A DNA stretch of 64,000 nt, taken from Rhodococcus globerulus NBRC 14531 (GTDB lineage: Bacteria > Actinomycetota > Actinomycetes > Mycobacteriales > Mycobacteriaceae). Below, piece after piece: positions 28,933-37,018 of this stretch. The notes below the pieces were generated by a model, which worked only from the letters and a program-made list of their open reading frames with translations, did no database searches and had not been told where the DNA came from. Each line of letters starts with the position of its first letter. Positions within the stretch are counted from its first letter, which is position 1. The stretch is from the NCBI RefSeq assembly GCF_001894805.1, contig NZ_BCWX01000003.1, positions 310,001 through 374,000 of the forward strand, in the 5' to 3' direction. The position numbers and the translations under genes were made by a program.

Positions 28933-30012
28933 ATGACCGAGGACAGTCACCGCACAGCAGGCGCCTCCTACGCAGCAGCAGGAGTCGATATCGCCGCCGG
29001 CGACCGGGCGGTGGAACTCTTCGCCCCCATGGCCAAGAAGGCCAGCCGCCCCGAGGTCATGGGCGGCCTCGGCGGATTCGCCGGATTGTTCTCGCTCAAG
29101 GGTGACTACAAGGAGCCTGTCCTCGCTGCTTCCACCGACGGCGTCGGAACCAAGCTGGCCGTCGCTCAGGCGATGGACAAGCACGACACCGTCGGCCTCG
29201 ACCTCGTCGCGATGGTTGTCGACGACCTCGTCGTCTGTGGCGCCGAGCCGCTCTTCCTTCAGGACTACATCGCCGTCGGACGCGTGATCCCCGAGCGAGT
29301 TGCCGAGATCGTGGGCGGCATCGCCGAGGGCTGCATCCAGGCCGGCTGCGCGCTGCTGGGCGGCGAGACCGCCGAGCACCCCGGCATCATGGCCGATGGT
29401 GACTACGACCTCTCCGCCACCGGCGTAGGCGTCGTCGAAGCGGAGAAGCTGCTCGGACCGGACCGCGTCCGTCCCGGCGACGTTGTCATCGCCATGGGAT
29501 CCTCGGGTCTGCACTCCAACGGTTACTCACTGGCCCGCAAGGTGCTTCTCGAGATCGACCGCATGAACCTGAACGCACACGTCGACGAGTTCGGCCGCAC
29601 CCTCGGTGAGGAGCTCCTCGAGCCCACCAAGATCTACGCCAAGGACTGCCTGGCCCTCGCTGCCGAGACCGACGTCCGCACCTTCTGCCACGTCACCGGT
29701 GGCGGCCTCGCGAACAACCTCGGACGCGTCATGCCCAAGGGACTCGTTGCCGAACTCGATCGTGGAACGTGGAGCCCCGCGGCAGTCTTCGCGATGATCG
29801 CGCAGCGCGGACGCGTCGAGCGCGCCGAGATGGAGCAGACCTTCAACATGGGTGTCGGCATGGTTGCCGTCGTCGCTCCTGAGGACGTCGATCGTGCGCT
29901 GGCCGTGCTCACCGCACGCCACATCGACTGCTGGACGCTGGGAAGCATCAAGAAGGCCTCGGACGCCGCAGCAGAGCGTGCGTTCCTGGCTGGAGATCAC
30001 CCGCGCTTCTAA
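28933..30012 (+). CDS. purM: Phosphoribosylaminoimidazole synthetase (AIR synthase) PurM
   Basis: This 359-residue protein has AIRS signatures 'SYAAAGVDIAAGD', 'ASTDGVGTKLAVA', 'DDLVVCGAEPLFLQDY', 'GCALLGGETAEHPG' and 'VTGGGLANNLGR'. It closes the imidazole ring (FGAM to AIR with ATP), the step after the PurLQS reaction. As in M. tuberculosis it follows purF and precedes the DUF3073 gene; the AIM24 block is inserted between purF and purM here. Confidence 0.97.
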   Translation: MTEDSHRTAGASYAAAGVDIAAGDRAVELFAPMAKKASRPEVMGGLGGFAGLFSLKGDYKEPVLAASTDGVGTKLAVAQAMDKHDTVGLDLVAMVVDDLVVCGAEPLFLQDYIAVGRVIPERVAEIVGGIAEGCIQAGCALLGGETAEHPGIMADGDYDLSATGVGVVEAEKLLGPDRVRPGDVVIAMGSSGLHSNGYSLARKVLLEIDRMNLNAHVDEFGRTLGEELLEPTKIYAKDCLALAAETDVRTFCHVTGGGLANNLGRVMPKGLVAELDRGTWSPAAVFAMIAQRGRVERAEMEQTFNMGVGMVAVVAPEDVDRALAVLTARHIDCWTLGSIKKASDAAAERAFLAGDHPRF

Positions 30013-30027
30013 GCCGGTAAGACCACA

Positions 30028-30067
30028 AAGCTGCCCCACCGATTCAGTTCGGTGGGGCAGCTTTTTT
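30028..30067 (+). terminator. Rho-independent terminator of purM
   Basis: The stem AAGCTGCCCCACCGA / TCGGTGGGGCAGCTT (arms 30028-30042... and 30049-30063) is followed by a T run. Fifteen paired bases make it one of the strongest in the window. Confidence 0.92.
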
Positions 30068-30097
30068 GTGCGGATCGAGCACCTGGAAGAAGCACGC

Positions 30098-30132
30098 AAA
30101 AATGAGGAAGAGCGATCAGCTCTTCCTCATTT
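30098..30132 (-). terminator. Rho-independent terminator of the DUF3073 gene
   Basis: The stem AAATGAGGAAGAGC (30100-30113) / GCTCTTCCTCATTT (30119-30132) has a 5-base loop. Read on the minus strand it ends in TTTTT, just after the DUF3073 stop codon. Confidence 0.85.
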
Positions 30133-30160
30133 CACAGTCTGCGCAGATGGCAGTGCGCGG

Positions 30161-30364
30161 TCAACGCCGCCAGTCGTCGTAGTCGTCCTCTCGCGAATGC
30201 CCTTCCCTATCGGAAGTCTGGTCCGATCGGACACTGCTCCGATGCGAGTTGGTCGATCCACCTGCGAGCTCTCGTTGCAGGCTATCGAAATCCGTGGTCG
30301 GTACGCTGTACTTCAATTCGCGTGCAACCTTGGTCTGCTTTGCCTTAGCCCGGCCGCGGCCCAT
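30161..30364 (-). CDS. DUF3073 small basic protein
   Basis: The protein has 67 residues from ATG 30364 ('MGRGRAKAKQTKVARELKY'), the family's conserved N-terminus; upstream in-frame ATGs lack similarity. The rest is hydrophilic and acidic/basic mixed ('SREDDYDDWRR'), likely disordered. It corresponds to Rv0810c, which also lies convergent to purM. The function is unknown; the RNA-binding-like basic N-terminus is only a hint. Confidence 0.88.
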   Translation of the reverse strand: MGRGRAKAKQTKVARELKYSVPTTDFDSLQRELAGGSTNSHRSSVRSDQTSDREGHSREDDYDDWRR

Positions 30365-30588
30365 GGCTGACCCCCTCGCGCTTTCGCGGGGCGGCCTGGG
30401 GAATTTGGCGGCCCCGTTTGAGTGTGTAAGTTTCCTGACACACACTCTAGCCTGGAAAAGTCGCTTCCGCTTCCACGTGGCCCTCGTCGCCGTGTCTGTT
30501 TGCTCTCACTATGGCCGCGAGCTGCCAGGATGCTGACAGAACTGCTCAGAACTTTGTTAGAACTGCGCAAAAGTTTTCCCGGAACTAC

Positions 30589-31542
30589 TCAGAAGTTCCC
30601 CGGAATCGCTCGAATCGTGCCCACGCGGGCATCCCCGCCGAACACCGGAGCCGACGCCAGAGCGGCCAATTCTTCGGTCCATTCGGTATTCATCCGCTTG
30701 AGTAGTGCGGCGGCCAACGGAAGCAGCGCCCGCTCGTGTCCGTCGTCGATCTTGAGAGCAAACGCCGAACCGTCGGGGAGGGCTCCCGCGTAGATACCGT
30801 CGTATCCGGTCTTGGTGAACAGGCCGCGCACCGCGGACATCAGACGCTGATCGTTGCGCCCGGTTCCGGAGACGAGGAATGGGTTGGCTCGCACGGCGTC
30901 GGCGACAGCGCGTTCCGGGGAATCAGGCGTCGCCGACGGCAGTCGACCGAAAGCTCGAGCCAGATTCGAGAGCGAGAGTGGCACGATCGGCAGGCCGCAG
31001 CCGTCGATTCCCAACTCCTGCTCCTCCTCGCCGCTGAGATCGAAGATCGTCTCCGCGATGGCGAGTTGCAGGGGATGTGTCGGTTCCATGTACGTCTCGA
31101 GCGGCCAGTCGTTCACCACGCACGTGGCGAGCATCGCGGAGTGCTTGCCCGAACAGGTCATGTAGATCGGGCTGGGGAGCTGGCCTGCGGCAATCAGCTC
31201 GGCGCGGGCCAGTTCGTTGCCTGGCAGATCTGCAGGGCACTGCAATTGATCTACGCGGAGGTCGTAACGTTCGAGTAGGCCCTCGACGAGTTCGATGTGG
31301 TCGGCTTCACCGGCATGCGACGACGCCGCGACGGCCAGTTCCTCCGGGCTGCTTGGTTCGAAGCCGTTGCGGAGCGCTGCGACGGCCTGCAGCGGCTTGT
31401 TTGCCGAGCGGGGATAGATGGGTGTGTGGATTTCGCCCACCCCCACAACCAGGTCGCCGTTGGCGTCGAGGATGACGGCCGATCCGCGGTGTACACACTC
31501 GCGGAATCCGGAGCGGACAACTTCGACCAGTTCAATGCTCAC
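30589..31542 (-). CDS. L-asparaginase, Rhizobium etli type (PF06089)
   Basis: The protein has 317 residues from GTG 31542. 'SANKPLQAVAALRNGF', 'AASSHAGEADHIELV', 'YMTCSGKHSAMLATC' and 'GIDGCGLPIVPLSLSNLARAF' are the hallmarks of the zinc-containing, thermolabile asparaginase family, unrelated to the E. coli type. The Ser-Lys pairs (SxxK-like) and Cys in 'TCSGKHSAM' line the active site. It has no signal peptide, so it acts in the cytosol: Asn to Asp and ammonia. The start overlaps the MOSC stop (GTGA). Confidence 0.88.
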   Translation of the reverse strand: MSIELVEVVRSGFRECVHRGSAVILDANGDLVVGVGEIHTPIYPRSANKPLQAVAALRNGFEPSSPEELAVAASSHAGEADHIELVEGLLERYDLRVDQLQCPADLPGNELARAELIAAGQLPSPIYMTCSGKHSAMLATCVVNDWPLETYMEPTHPLQLAIAETIFDLSGEEEQELGIDGCGLPIVPLSLSNLARAFGRLPSATPDSPERAVADAVRANPFLVSGTGRNDQRLMSAVRGLFTKTGYDGIYAGALPDGSAFALKIDDGHERALLPLAAALLKRMNTEWTEELAALASAPVFGGDARVGTIRAIPGNF

Positions 31543-32207
31543 GAATGCACCTGTGTTTCCGCTCGTTCCATGAATGTGCTGATCCGCTCGAGGACGTTCG
31601 GCGCAAGATCGTGGTGACCGTTCAACAGTTGCCGCAGATGTTCGGGATCTGCGCCTGTGAATACTTGTCGAACCGTGACGCCGTGATCGGGGACGTGCAC
31701 TCGCGTGACCGTATCGCCGGCTGCGAGTGTGCCCGTTCGGTTCACTCGCAGATACGCGCCGACATCGGCTCGCTGGGTGAACCGCTTGACCCAGCCCTTC
31801 TCGCCCGACCAGAGTCCGAAGGTGCCACACGGCACGCGGGGCCCGGTGACTTCGAGTTCCACCACATCGGACGAGTCCGCTCCGGTGATGTGCCAACGTT
31901 CGCCGATGACCGCGTCGGTCACGGCGATACCGCTGAGGCGAAGGTTCTCACCGAACCAACCGGGATGGAGAGGTCGGCCCAACTCCGTCGACCAACGCTG
32001 CGCTTCGGCATGGTCGTACGCGTAGACGGCTTGATACGCGCCGCCGTGGAATTCGGTGTCGCAGACATAGTCGCCGCCGAGGCCGAGTCGGCCCAAGGGG
32101 ACCCGGCCGTCGACGGATCGTTTGTCGATTGCGGTTCGAGTCACGCGTTTGACGCCGCTGTCGCGTTCGGCATGTACGACGCACACGGCGTCCACGATGC
32201 CGGTCAC
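31539..32207 (-). CDS. MOSC-domain (YiiM-like) protein
   Basis: This 222-residue protein carries the MOSC core: 'LGLGGDYVCDTEFHGGAYQAVYAYD', 'HPGWFGENLRLSGI' and the conserved Cys in 'GPRVPCGTFGLW'. MOSC proteins bind molybdenum-pyranopterin; YiiM/YcbX types reduce N-hydroxylated bases such as 6-hydroxylaminopurine. It overlaps both neighbours by 4 bases, forming a ygfZ-MOSC-asparaginase operon on the minus strand. Confidence 0.88.
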   Translation of the reverse strand: MTGIVDAVCVVHAERDSGVKRVTRTAIDKRSVDGRVPLGRLGLGGDYVCDTEFHGGAYQAVYAYDHAEAQRWSTELGRPLHPGWFGENLRLSGIAVTDAVIGERWHITGADSSDVVELEVTGPRVPCGTFGLWSGEKGWVKRFTQRADVGAYLRVNRTGTLAAGDTVTRVHVPDHGVTVRQVFTGADPEHLRQLLNGHHDLAPNVLERISTFMERAETQVHS

Positions 32208-33325
32208 TTCCCGCGCAATCGGTTGACGGCTTCACGTCCGGCCTGAGGTGCGTTGTCGTCGACTATCGAGTCCGGATCGATCGACGCGGCGCTGGGACCG
32301 GCAACTAATTCGGTCCCAGCGGGGACGTTGCGCTTTACCAGTGCGAGCGCGATAGGCCCGAGCTCGTGATGATTGACGACGGTTCCGACGCGGCCCACTG
32401 CGCGGCCACCGGCTGTGACGGGGTCGCCCGGTTCGGGGAGGGCTTCGGCGCTTCCGTCGAGGTGCAGGAGAACGAGGTGACGCGGCGGCTTGCCGAGGTT
32501 GTGCACGCGCGCGACGGTTTCCTGACCGCGGTAGCAGCCCTTCTCGAGGTGGACCGCGCCGTGTTCGTCGGGGCCGCCGATCCACCGAACCTCATGCGGG
32601 ATGGTCTTCTCGTCGGTGTCGAGCCCGATTCGGGGGCGGACGGCTTCCACACGAAGGGCCTCGAAGGCCCAGGTTCCGGCGGGTGTGGCGCCGGCGTCGG
32701 TGAGCTTGGTCCACCAGGCTGCCAAGTGCTCGCGGGGTACGAGGAGATCGAAGGAGTCTTCGGTCGGCCACGGCATCCGACGGACGAAGCCGCCGCCTGG
32801 CAGGGCATGCGCGTCGTACACGCCGACGGGCGCACTCGTGCCGACGGCGTCGAGGACCGAGGCGGCTTTCGGCCCGAGAATGCTGAGAACGGCAAGTTCG
32901 TTGCCGTCGCGGGGTTCGGCCTTGGACCAGAACACCATCTTCTTCAGGAAGGCGAGGAGTGCGGGGCCTCGATCGGCCTCGGTGTCGATCCAGGTGACGC
33001 CGCCGAGGTCCGTCTGGACAAAGTGGTGCTCGACGCGGCCGTTGATGTCGAGGCTGAGATTCTCGGCGCTCTTCCCGTCGGGGAGCGCGGCAACGTGCTG
33101 GCTCGAAATAGTGTGCAGCCAGGTGAGTCGCTCGTCGCCGGGAATGGCGATGACAAATCGGTGGCTGCGATCGACGACGATCGCGTCGCGCTGCGCAGTC
33201 CGTTGCTCACCGAGTGGATCGCCGTGATGCCACGCGACACCGATGTCGACCGATCCGTCCGGGGCTGCGACCGCACCGGGGGCAGTCATGAGTGGGCTGT
33301 TGGGCACAAGAGCGTTGTCGACCAC
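32204..33325 (-). CDS. ygfZ: YgfZ/GcvT-domain folate-binding Fe-S maintenance protein
   Basis: This 373-residue protein resembles T-protein (GcvT) and has the YgfZ signature 'KGCYRGQETVARV' near residue 265 with its essential Cys. It corresponds to Rv0811c. YgfZ/IBA57 proteins bind tetrahydrofolate and support repair or assembly of 4Fe-4S enzymes such as MiaB. It is divergent from pabC, which feeds folate synthesis; the same pair is found in mycobacteria. A shorter start at ATG 33289 is possible. Confidence 0.92.
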   Translation of the reverse strand: MVDNALVPNSPLMTAPGAVAAPDGSVDIGVAWHHGDPLGEQRTAQRDAIVVDRSHRFVIAIPGDERLTWLHTISSQHVAALPDGKSAENLSLDINGRVEHHFVQTDLGGVTWIDTEADRGPALLAFLKKMVFWSKAEPRDGNELAVLSILGPKAASVLDAVGTSAPVGVYDAHALPGGGFVRRMPWPTEDSFDLLVPREHLAAWWTKLTDAGATPAGTWAFEALRVEAVRPRIGLDTDEKTIPHEVRWIGGPDEHGAVHLEKGCYRGQETVARVHNLGKPPRHLVLLHLDGSAEALPEPGDPVTAGGRAVGRVGTVVNHHELGPIALALVKRNVPAGTELVAGPSAASIDPDSIVDDNAPQAGREAVNRLRGK

Positions 33326-33405
33326 GTCACCAGTCTAGGAGTGTGGTCCGCGCGTTGGTCGAGTGCGGGGCGTGAGCGGTGTTTTCCGTCGCTAGTGTTG
33401 AGGGT

Positions 33406-34251
33406 ATGGCTGATCGCGTATTGGTAACTCTCGACCATGAGGTGCTCGATGCTGACGCACCCTTTCTCCATGCTGACGACTTGGCTGTCGTGCGGGGCGA
33501 CGGGGTATTCGAGACGTTATTGGTTCGGGGTGGCCGAGCGCGGGTAGTCGAAGCTCACCTGAGCCGACTGGTTCTCAGCGCCGAGGCATTGGGTTTGCCT
33601 GCCCCGGTACTCGACGACTGGCGTCTGGCGATCGAGATGGCCGTCGAGGAGTGGGGCAGCGAGAAGGAAGGCGCGTTGCGTCTCGTCCTGACGCGCGGGC
33701 GTGAGAGTGGGGACAAGCCGACGGCTTTCGTGATGGTCGGACCGGTGGCGGATCGGGTGCGGCAGGTGCGAGAAGCGGGTTTGTCGGTGATCACGCTCGA
33801 ACGCGGATTCTCGGTGGATTTGTCGGCACGCGCGCCGTGGCAGTTGCTGGGAGCGAAGACGTTGTCCTACGCAACCAACATGGCTGCACTGCGCTACGCC
33901 GGCACTTTGGGGGCCGATGATGTGATCTTCGTCAGTTCGGAGGGCAATGTGTTGGAAGGGCCGCGTTCGACGGTGGTGGTCGTGCGGGACAGGACTTTGA
34001 TCACACCGCCGCCCGCTCAGGGCATTTTGATGGGCACAACACAGCGTGCTCTGTTCGACGTCGCCAAGGGAGCTGGCTTCGACAGTCGTTACGAAACCCT
34101 GCGACCTGCGGACTTGATCGCAGCGGACGGTGTGTGGATGGTTTCGAGCGTCACGCTGGCAGCGCGCGTCAATACACTGGACGGCTTTGCTTTACCAGAG
34201 CCTAAAGTCTCTGCCGAATTCACGAAGTTGGTCGAACGCGCCGTCGACTAG
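33406..34251 (+). CDS. pabC: Aminodeoxychorismate lyase (PLP fold type IV)
   Basis: This is a 281-residue protein from ATG 33406. Class IV aminotransferase marks are present: 'DGVFETLLVRGGR', the PLP lysine in 'LLGAKTLSYATNMAAL', 'SSEGNVLEGPRSTVVVV' and 'PPPAQGILMGTTQR'. It corresponds to Rv0812. It converts 4-amino-4-deoxychorismate to p-aminobenzoate and pyruvate for folate. A D-amino-acid transaminase role cannot be fully excluded on sequence alone. Confidence 0.87.
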   Translation: MADRVLVTLDHEVLDADAPFLHADDLAVVRGDGVFETLLVRGGRARVVEAHLSRLVLSAEALGLPAPVLDDWRLAIEMAVEEWGSEKEGALRLVLTRGRESGDKPTAFVMVGPVADRVRQVREAGLSVITLERGFSVDLSARAPWQLLGAKTLSYATNMAALRYAGTLGADDVIFVSSEGNVLEGPRSTVVVVRDRTLITPPPAQGILMGTTQRALFDVAKGAGFDSRYETLRPADLIAADGVWMVSSVTLAARVNTLDGFALPEPKVSAEFTKLVERAVD

Positions 34252-34293
34252 AGAGCGGGGCCGAATTGGGCGAATAGGAATCCTCGACGGTCT

Positions 34294-34312
34294 CTACTAC
34301 CTTGAGTAGTAG
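34294..34312. promoter_or_regulatory. Dyad upstream of cydA
   Basis: CTACTAC and GTAGTAG are perfect complementary arms with a 5-base spacer, 112 bases before cydA. The TACTAC/GTAGTA arms recall operators described for actinobacterial BlaI-type repressors, but this assignment is tentative. It may be the oxygen/respiration control site of cydABDC. Confidence 0.45.
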
Positions 34313-34423
34313 CAAAGTCCTGCGGTCCAAACCGGACAGCAGTACCGTGTCCGCAGGGGCCGAGCGAACGCCCGCGTCTCGAACCCCGAAGCCTGTCCCA
34401 GGGCCCTACTCTCGGAGTAGCCA

Positions 34424-35923
34424 ATGGATACTTTGGACGTCTCCAGGTGGCAGTTCGGTATAACTACCGTCTACCACTTCATCTTTGTTCCGCTGACCAT
34501 CGGATTGGCTCCGATGATCGCGATCATGCAAACCATGTGGGTCGTGACCAAAAAAGATCATTGGTACCGACTCACCAAGTTCTTCGGCAAGCTGTTCCTC
34601 ATCAACTTTGCCATCGGCGTAGCCACCGGCATCGTGCAGGAATTCCAGTTCGGTATGAACTGGAGTGAGTACTCACGATTTGTCGGCGACGTCTTCGGTG
34701 CACCGCTGGCTCTCGAAGGTCTTGTGGCCTTCTTCATGGAGTCCGTATTCATCGGGCTGTGGATTTTCGGTTGGGGCAGGCTACCCAAACTTGTTCACCT
34801 GGCATGTATTTGGCTCGTGGCGATCGGCGTCAACGCGTCGGCGTTCTTCATCATCGCAGCCAACTCGTTCATGCAGCACCCTGTCGGAGCGGTGTACAAC
34901 CCGGAGACGGGTCGTGCTGAGCTGACCAGCATCTGGGAGTTGTTGACCAACAACACCGCGCTTGCCGCATTCCCGCACGCAGTAGCAGGTGCCTTCCTGA
35001 CTGCGGGAACCTTTGTCGCCGGCATCTGTGGTTGGTGGATGGTGCGAAACATGCGCCGCACCAAGACCGTCGGCCCAGCGGAGGCGACAAAGCTCGAAAC
35101 CGATGCCAGGACGATGTACCGTCCCGGTGCCCGATTCGCGTTGCTGGTGATCATCATTGCCGGTATCGGCGTCATCTACACCGGCGACGTCCAAGGCAAG
35201 CTCATGTTCCAACAACAACCCATGAAGATGGCGTCGGCAGAGTCGCTGTGTGAGACCGAGATGGATCCGGATTTCTCACTCCTGACCATTGGAACGCACA
35301 ACAACTGCGACAGCGTGACTCACGTAATCAAGGTGCCGTTCGTTCTTCCGTGGCTGGCCGAGGGCAAGTTCACCGGTGTGGAGCTTCAAGGCGTCAACCA
35401 GCTGCAGGAGCAGGCCGAGCAGGACTTCGGCCCCGGCAACTACCGTCCGAATCTCTTTGTCACGTACTGGTCATTCCGCGCGATGATCGGCCTCGCCGCC
35501 GGTTCCGCAGCCTTGGCACTTGCCGGTCTGTGGGTAACCCGCAGGGGTCGGGTACCGGACCAGAAGTGGTTCGGAATCCTGAGCCTTGTCGCGATTCCCA
35601 TGCCGTTCCTCGCCAACAGTGCGGGCTGGATCTTCACCGAGATGGGCCGCCAGCCCTGGGTGGTGCATCCCAACCCGACCGGCGTGGACATGATCAGACT
35701 CACTGTCGACCAAGGTGTTTCGGACCACGCGTCGGCAACGGTCTGGGTCTCGTTGATCACCTTCACCCTCCTGTACGGCGCTTTGGGTGTCGTCTGGTTC
35801 AAGCTGATCGTGCGATACGCGAAGGAAGGCCCGTTGGAACACGACATGCATCCGCCGGGAGATACCGACCACGAAGAGCCGGAAGATCCGGACAAGCCCA
35901 AACAACTGTCGTTCGCGTACTAG
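34424..35923 (+). CDS. cydA: Cytochrome bd ubiquinol/menaquinol oxidase subunit I
   Basis: This 499-residue membrane protein has about nine helices. 'SRWQFGITTVYHFIFVPLTIG' carries the heme b595 His; 'KFFGKLFLINFAIGVATGIVQEFQFGMNWS' and 'GAPLALEGLVAFFMESVF' are hallmark CydA helices. The Q loop is of the short type. Together with CydB it reduces oxygen to water at high affinity using menaquinol. CydA is the first gene of cydABDC. Confidence 0.96.
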   Translation: MDTLDVSRWQFGITTVYHFIFVPLTIGLAPMIAIMQTMWVVTKKDHWYRLTKFFGKLFLINFAIGVATGIVQEFQFGMNWSEYSRFVGDVFGAPLALEGLVAFFMESVFIGLWIFGWGRLPKLVHLACIWLVAIGVNASAFFIIAANSFMQHPVGAVYNPETGRAELTSIWELLTNNTALAAFPHAVAGAFLTAGTFVAGICGWWMVRNMRRTKTVGPAEATKLETDARTMYRPGARFALLVIIIAGIGVIYTGDVQGKLMFQQQPMKMASAESLCETEMDPDFSLLTIGTHNNCDSVTHVIKVPFVLPWLAEGKFTGVELQGVNQLQEQAEQDFGPGNYRPNLFVTYWSFRAMIGLAAGSAALALAGLWVTRRGRVPDQKWFGILSLVAIPMPFLANSAGWIFTEMGRQPWVVHPNPTGVDMIRLTVDQGVSDHASATVWVSLITFTLLYGALGVVWFKLIVRYAKEGPLEHDMHPPGDTDHEEPEDPDKPKQLSFAY

Positions 35924-35932
35924 GAGGCGATC

Positions 35933-36976
35933 ATGGGACTTCAAGAAGTATGGTTCGTGCTCGTCGCAGTACTGTTCGTCGGCTACTTCGTCCTCGAAGG
36001 CTTCGATTTCGGTGTCGGAATGCTCATGCCGATTGTCGGCAGAGGCAGTGGCCTACCGGCAGATACGCGTCGACGCGTTGCGCTCAACACCATCGGTCCG
36101 GTCTGGGACGGCAACGAAGTGTGGCTCATCACGGCCGGTGGTGCGCTGTTCGCCGCGTTCCCCGAGTGGTACGCGACGTTGTTCTCCGGCTTCTACCTAC
36201 CGCTGCTGATCATCCTGGTGGCCTTGATCGTTCGCATCGTTGCCATCGAGTGGCGAAGCAAGATCGACGACGACAAATGGCGTCAGCGTTGCGACTGGGG
36301 CATCATTTTCGGCTCCTGGGTTCCCGCAGTTCTGTGGGGCGTGGCATTCGCGAACATCGTTCGGGGCGTGGAGATCAATGCCGACAAGCAGGTCGTTTCA
36401 GGATTCTTCGATCTGCTCAACCCGTACGCATTGCTCGGCGGCCTGACCACTGCTCTGGTGTTCGCGCTGCACGGCGCAGTGTTCCTGGCACTCAAGAGCG
36501 CCGACGAGGTTCGCGAAGATGCGGTGAAAATTGCTGCCCGACTCGCGATTCCGGCGGTTCCGGTGGCCGGCGCATTTGTACTGTGGACCCAGCTTGCATA
36601 CGGCAAGGGATGGACGTGGATTCTGGTTGCCGCTGCGGCAGCAGCATTGATCGGCGTTATCTTCCTGACCCGCGCTGAAATGGAAGGGTGGGCGTTCGTG
36701 CTCACCACGGTGGCCGTCATCGCGACCGTCGTGCTGCTGTTCGGCTCCCTGTTCCCGAATGTCATGCCGTCGACGCTGGATCCGGCGTACAGCTTGACCA
36801 TCGAGAACGCGTCGTCGAGTCCGTACACGCTCAAGGTGATGACATGGGCCGCGGCGTTCATGACGCCGATCGTGATCATCTACCAGGGCTGGACGTACTG
36901 GGTATTCCGTCAACGCATCTCCACCAAGCAGATTCCACCGTCGATCGGGCTGAAGTTCAAAGCCAAGACGTGGTAA
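35933..36976 (+). CDS. cydB: Cytochrome bd oxidase subunit II
   Basis: This 347-residue membrane protein starts 9 bases after cydA behind AGGAGG. The N-terminus 'LQEVWFVLVAVLFVGYFVLEGFDFGVGML' and 'NTIGPVWDGNEVWLITAGGALFAAFPEWYATLFSG' are diagnostic of CydB. It completes the bd oxidase heterodimer. Eight or nine helices are predicted. Confidence 0.96.
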   Translation: MGLQEVWFVLVAVLFVGYFVLEGFDFGVGMLMPIVGRGSGLPADTRRRVALNTIGPVWDGNEVWLITAGGALFAAFPEWYATLFSGFYLPLLIILVALIVRIVAIEWRSKIDDDKWRQRCDWGIIFGSWVPAVLWGVAFANIVRGVEINADKQVVSGFFDLLNPYALLGGLTTALVFALHGAVFLALKSADEVREDAVKIAARLAIPAVPVAGAFVLWTQLAYGKGWTWILVAAAAAALIGVIFLTRAEMEGWAFVLTTVAVIATVVLLFGSLFPNVMPSTLDPAYSLTIENASSSPYTLKVMTWAAAFMTPIVIIYQGWTYWVFRQRISTKQIPPSIGLKFKAKTW

Positions 36977-37018
36977 ATCCGGCATCAGTGCCTCGAAAGA
37001 AGTGACGGTCGAATTCAA

